DNA of 9,289 nucleotides, from positions 1-9,289 of the forward strand of contig QNEM01000065.1 of assembly GCA_003645215.1 (NCBI GenBank), in the 5' to 3' direction. The notes beneath the pieces are model-generated. The model ran no database searches and had not been told where the DNA came from. It saw only the letters and a list, made by a program, of their open reading frames with translations. Position numbers and translations under genes: made by a program. Shown here in pieces: positions 6,986 through 9,289 of the stretch (positions are counted from its first letter, which is position 1; each line of letters begins with the position of its first letter). The stretch is from Gammaproteobacteria bacterium. Lineage in GTDB: Bacteria > Pseudomonadota > Gammaproteobacteria > Eutrophobiales > Eutrophobiaceae.

Positions 6986-7019
6986 TACTCAAATTACTTG
7001 GAAATGCAGAATTCAGAGT

Positions 7020-7108
7020 TCAGTCAGGAAGTCAGAGCAAGGCGCGACGTGCAGTGAATGACCTGATCCTTCATAAGCGTTGCAACGCGGCACTGGCTTT
7101 CTGACTGA
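7020..7108. repeat. First internal hairpin arm of the nested element
   Basis: The inverted repeat TCAGTCAGGAAG (7020-7031) pairs with CTTTCTGACTGA (7097-7108) with one mismatch. Inside it sits a perfect 12-base palindrome GCGTTGCAACGC (7077-7088) and a possible CAGTG/CACTG pair. The loop part is GC-richer than the flanks. Confidence 0.55.
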
Positions 7109-7119
7109 GCTCCCACAGG

Positions 7120-7218
7120 GCAAAAAGAGAGGCTACCATCTTCTTCGTTGTAAACCCTTGGACTAGAATGACTAGTCCTGCGGGCTTATGCCTTGAATGT
7201 GGTAGCCTCTCTCTTTGC
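7120..7218. repeat. Second internal hairpin arm of the nested element
   Basis: GCAAAAAGAGAGGCTACCA (7120-7138) pairs with its inverted copy at 7200-7218, with one mismatch in 19. At the centre is a further perfect hairpin with arms GGACTAG (7160-7166) and CTAGTCC (7172-7178) around AATGA, flanked by a CCC/GGG pair. It is the strongest local fold in the window. Confidence 0.65.
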
Positions 7219-7312
7219 TGAAACCTGCATTTCCAAGTAGTTTGAGTATACTCCATAGTATATTCTGTTTGCTTGAAGCTATCATCGAAAGTCAGAGAAT
7301 TGAATATAAGCA

Positions 7313-7810
7313 ATGAGTAAAAACACACCCATCCCACAAGGTTTCCTGAAAAATCCGATTCACCTGCTGGCATTGGGGTTTGGTACAGGCTGTGCGCCAA
7401 AGATGCCCGGCACCATAGGCACACTTGTCGGCGTATTATTTTATTTCCCCCTGGTTTATCTATCCTCGGCTTATCCATCATGGCCAGTCTATATCGGTGT
7501 CACTATTGCCTTATTTTTGTTGGGTATCTGGCTGTGTGATGTGACTGCAAACCATCTGGGAGTGCATGATCACGGCGGGATAGTCTGGGATGAGATCGTT
7601 GGATTCCTGATCACAATGACCATGGTTCCTCCTGATTGGCGATATGTACTACTGGGTTTTATTTTATTTCGCCTGTTTGATATATGGAAACCGTGGCCGA
7701 TTAGTTGGCTGGATAGCAAGGTCTCAGGCGGTCTGGGGATTATGCTGGATGATGTTTTGGCCGGGATTTATGCCTTGATATTGCTTCAATTAATCGTATA
7801 TTTATTATAG
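7313..7810 (+). CDS. pgpA: Phosphatidylglycerophosphatase A
   Basis: Integral inner-membrane phosphatase that removes phosphate from phosphatidylglycerophosphate to give phosphatidylglycerol. Length is 165 residues, against about 172 in E. coli. Conserved blocks are GFGTGCAPKMPGTIGT at 22-37, DHGGIVWDEIVG at 86-97, FRLFDIWKPWPI at 119-130 and GLGIMLDDVLAG at 140-151. The acidic residues in these blocks (Asp86, Asp93, Glu94, Asp146, Asp147) are the probable metal-binding set. Hydrophobic segments lie at about 38-51, 58-75, 95-105 and 149-164. The ATG at 7313 fits the family start; the ribosome-binding sequence is weak. In many gammaproteobacteria pgpA follows thiL, but here it stands alone next to the inverted-repeat element. 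The next gene starts 33 bases downstream. Confidence 0.95.
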   Translation: MSKNTPIPQGFLKNPIHLLALGFGTGCAPKMPGTIGTLVGVLFYFPLVYLSSAYPSWPVYIGVTIALFLLGIWLCDVTANHLGVHDHGGIVWDEIVGFLITMTMVPPDWRYVLLGFILFRLFDIWKPWPISWLDSKVSGGLGIMLDDVLAGIYALILLQLIVYLL

Positions 7811-7843
7811 TGTTACGTATGCTTTGAAAATTAGGGTTTAAAT

Positions 7844-8464
7844 ATGCACTTTGCTCAGGGTTTCAATTTACTGATATTTGTTGTCTGCGCTTTCTTTGTG
7901 GCACCGACGGCCTATGCAGATATTTATAAATACACGGATAAACGTGGTCGTGTGATCCTGACTGATACCCCGAAAAATAGTAAATACGTCAAACTGGTTA
8001 AAACATGGAAAGGTTGGGAGCCATTAAAAACAGGCACCATCAGGTATAATAATCTTGAGCAAAACAGGAAAAAGCATTCAGGCACGATCAATGTTGTTGC
8101 CGATCGCTACAAGTTACCAAAGTCACTTATTCATGCAGTGATCACCGCAGAGTCAGCCTATGACTCTGATGCTGTTTCTCGTGCAGGTGCGGTAGGACTA
8201 ATGCAACTGATGCCTGGCACTGCAAAACGCTATGGTGTCAGTAATAGACGCAATCCTTACGAGAATATCAGTGGTGGCACACAATATCTTCGGGATCTAT
8301 TGATCTTGTACGATAACAACCTGAAACTGGTCCTGGCAGCCTACAACGCCGGAGAAGGTGCCGTTAAAAAATATAACAACACAATCCCTCCTTATAAAGA
8401 AACCCAGAACTACGTAAAAAAAGTAATCGCCTATTACAACAAATATAAGCAGTCGATGGGCTGA
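7844..8464 (+). CDS. Secreted lytic transglycosylase with DUF4124 domain
   Basis: An exported murein-cleaving enzyme that cuts the MurNAc-GlcNAc bond to give 1,6-anhydro ends. The 206 residues begin with a signal peptide, hydrophobic over about 8-22, with a likely cleavage after Ala25 (AYA|D). Residues 26 to about 60 fit DUF4124 (IYKYTDKRGRVILTDTP), a short domain often seen ahead of such enzymes. Residues about 80-203 are the SLT (Slt70-type) domain, with catalytic Glu103 in ITAESAYD, then GLMQLMPGTAKRYGV at 118-132 and LAAYNAGEGAVKKY at 164-177. No lipobox is seen, so it is probably a soluble periplasmic protein. It is 33 bases after pgpA and may share its transcript. No clear terminator follows. 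Confidence 0.93.
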   Translation: MHFAQGFNLLIFVVCAFFVAPTAYADIYKYTDKRGRVILTDTPKNSKYVKLVKTWKGWEPLKTGTIRYNNLEQNRKKHSGTINVVADRYKLPKSLIHAVITAESAYDSDAVSRAGAVGLMQLMPGTAKRYGVSNRRNPYENISGGTQYLRDLLILYDNNLKLVLAAYNAGEGAVKKYNNTIPPYKETQNYVKKVIAYYNKYKQSMG

Positions 8465-9004
8465 ATCAATTCGTTAAACAATTCTGTACGATCGGTTGAG
8501 ATCGCCAGCGAAAGCGGACATTAGGCAATATCCATTTAATACAGCTTTCGGAGAGAATGTGACACTCAGTGAAGTTCGTCTATACTGACTTGTATAATTG
8601 ACAGCCTTTCAAAACATAGTTATCCAAAGGAAATGTTTACAAAACATCAAAAGAGCTAGCCGACGATCCATTTTTAAAATAGTTGAATGTCTGCAGCAAA
8701 ATCAGGCTGTACTGGAAGATCCAAAGGCACAAGGATTTATTGGACTTCCGAGAGGCGAGTTCCATGAACAAGAACATCCAAATGGACGCATTTACTCAAG
8801 TGGCCGTTTCTGGGTTTAAGTAAATGGGATTGTTTAGTTAAATGCTTGAGGTATTTTTTGAACACCTGCTTTTAGTATGAAGGAGACAGTCTGCTTTCCA
8901 GTGAAAGTGAATATTCGACCAATACCATTGTGCTGGTACTATTAAATATACAAACTCTTATTAAGTTTTCATTGTAATCAACAACCAGGCTGCAGGGGGA
9001 GGGT
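8465..9004. other. Gene-poor stretch between transglycosylase and phosphatase genes
   Basis: These 540 bases hold no confident gene. A short possible remnant lies at 8620-8819. A TTGACA at 8598-8603 followed after 17 bases by TATCCA is a weak promoter candidate, and TATAAT occurs at 8593-8598 without a good -35. A loose inverted repeat CGAAAGC (8509-8515) / GCTTTCG (8544-8550) is too short and too widely spaced to mean much. The end of the stretch is AT-rich and leads to the strong ribosome-binding site of the next gene. Confidence 0.5.
8620..8819 (+). pseudogene. Possible decayed or frameshifted small gene, unrecognised
   Basis: Two frames join here. From 8620 a frame reads LSKGNVYKTSKELADDPFLK, which looks protein-like, and stops at TAG 8680-8682. 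The frame one base back continues from 8679 as IVECLQQNQAVLEDPKAQGF and onward to a TAA at 8817-8819, ending NGRIYSSGRFWV. The second frame is open further upstream (from a TTG at 8598), but that upstream part is Arg/Ser-rich and less protein-like. No ATG, GTG or TTG opens the first frame before its upstream TAG at 8617. I do not recognise the family. The simplest reading is a remnant with a one-base shift. It may also be chance reading, or a 73-residue gene from the TTG at 8598. Confidence 0.3.
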
Positions 9005-9289
9005 ATGAAGCCAAAAAGAATCATACTTATTCGACATGGTCAGACAGAAGGGAATGTTGATCCAAAGATATATAATAAAACCCCTAATTATAAGTTAAAT
9101 CTCTCAGCTACCGGTAGAGTGGAAGCCAGAGATGCGGGAGTAAAGATAAAGGAAATTATCAGAAATGAAAATTTGTATGTCTATCGCTCACCTTATTACC
9201 GAGTGCGGCAAACGTATGAGGAAATTAAAAAAAGTATAATAGATAACGTATCTGAGTGTGTTGAAGATCCAAGATTGAGAGAGCAAGAC
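9005..9289 (+). CDS. Histidine phosphatase family protein, N-terminal 95 residues (cut by window edge)
   Basis: The start of a protein of the phosphoglycerate mutase / histidine phosphatase superfamily. The motif LIRHGQTEGN at residues 8-17 carries the catalytic His11 that becomes phosphorylated, with Arg10 beside it. RSPYYRVRQTYEEI at 61-74 is the usual second block (SxxxRxxQT). The spacing between blocks, with an insert DPKIYNKTPNYKLNLSATG at 19-37, fits a broad-specificity phosphatase more than a glycolytic mutase, but the remaining catalytic residues are outside the window. The ATG at 9005 has a strong purine-rich ribosome-binding site (AGGGGGAGGG at 8994-9003), the best in the window. 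Substrate cannot be told. Confidence 0.88.
   Translation, partial: MKPKRIILIRHGQTEGNVDPKIYNKTPNYKLNLSATGRVEARDAGVKIKEIIRNENLYVYRSPYYRVRQTYEEIKKSIIDNVSECVEDPRLREQD

Larger units (their letters stand above)
6985..7249. mobile_element. MITE-like nested inverted-repeat element
   Basis: A 265-base non-coding element bounded by 25-base inverted repeats at 6985-7009 and 7225-7249, which match at 24 of 25 positions (core TTGGAAATGCAG). Inside lie two more inverted-repeat pairs: 7020-7031 with 7097-7108 (11 of 12), and 7120-7138 with 7200-7218 (18 of 19). Only short linkers of 10, 11 and 6 bases separate the arms, so one strand can fold into a three-way junction. A TA dinucleotide lies at both ends just outside CTCAAA/TTTGAG, which would fit a TA target duplication of the IS630/Tc1 type. 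That reading is inference, because the repeat tips themselves are palindromic with TA. No transposase frame is inside. It could equally be a structured RNA or a recombination site. Confidence 0.65.
6922..7312. other. Divergent htpX / pgpA intergenic region
   Basis: This 391-base gap contains no supportable gene. It holds a heat-shock-like promoter for htpX (6959-6985) and the nested inverted-repeat element (6985-7249). The remaining 63 bases before pgpA include a GAGTATACTC palindrome at 7244-7253 that extends the right tip of the element. No clear sigma-70 promoter for pgpA is visible. An open frame on the minus strand crosses the element into pgpA, but it lies opposite pgpA and is not coding. 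Confidence 0.6.

Noticed and set aside
6985..7249. Integron attC site or CRISPR repeat as an explanation of the nested inverted repeats
   Set aside because: There is no integrase gene, gene-cassette layout or recognisable GTTRRRY core at the ends, and no regularly spaced direct repeats.
7071..7481. A 136-codon open frame on the minus strand across the intergenic element
   Set aside because: Half of it is antisense to pgpA and the rest crosses the inverted-repeat element; the peptide shows no domain and no transposase motif.
8509..8550. Inverted repeat CGAAAGC / GCTTTCG as a terminator after the transglycosylase gene
   Set aside because: Only 7 bases pair across a 28-base loop and no T-run follows.

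Overview
The window looks like ordinary chromosome from a gammaproteobacterium of moderate to low GC. The evidence is the divergent metG / mrp pair followed by dcd, a CysG-type fused siroheme synthase, an htpX-slyX pair, pgpA, and protein sequences that resemble gammaproteobacterial homologues throughout. There are no rRNA or tRNA genes, no CRISPR array and no phage module. Both edges cut genes: metG at the left and a histidine-phosphatase gene at the right. The species cannot be named from the sequence.

Layout: 1-932 (-) is the N-terminal part of methionyl-tRNA synthetase. A 165-base gap separates it from the divergent mrp/apbC gene (1098-2189, +), an Fe-S cluster carrier. The next gap (2190-2425) holds two inverted REP-like hairpins. 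Then come dcd (2426-2992), a small YqfO/NIF3-insert-like protein (3009-3356), cysG (3416-4810) and a small Cys-rich Oxidoreductase-like protein whose start overlaps cysG. These meet, across only 8 bases, a leftward group: htpX (6921-6019), slyX (6011-5805) and an orphan SAM-dependent methyltransferase (5770-5012). Rightward again are pgpA (7313-7810), a secreted lytic transglycosylase with a DUF4124 domain (7844-8464), a gene-poor stretch with a possible decayed reading frame, and the start of a phosphoglycerate-mutase-like phosphatase (9005 to the right edge).

The genes are mainly housekeeping: translation (metG), Fe-S assembly (mrp), dUMP supply (dcd), siroheme for sulfite or nitrite reductase (cysG), inner-membrane protein quality control (htpX), phosphatidylglycerol synthesis (pgpA) and peptidoglycan remodelling (the transglycosylase).

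The most unusual object is not a gene. It is a roughly 265-base element at 6985-7249 in the divergent htpX / pgpA intergenic region. It has 25-base near-perfect terminal inverted repeats that enclose two further hairpin arms, so nearly its whole length can pair into a three-way-junction shape. Its left tip touches the -35 of a plausible heat-shock (sigma-32-like) promoter for htpX. It is best described as a MITE-like structured element of unknown family. The REP-like pair after mrp is the second repeat signal.
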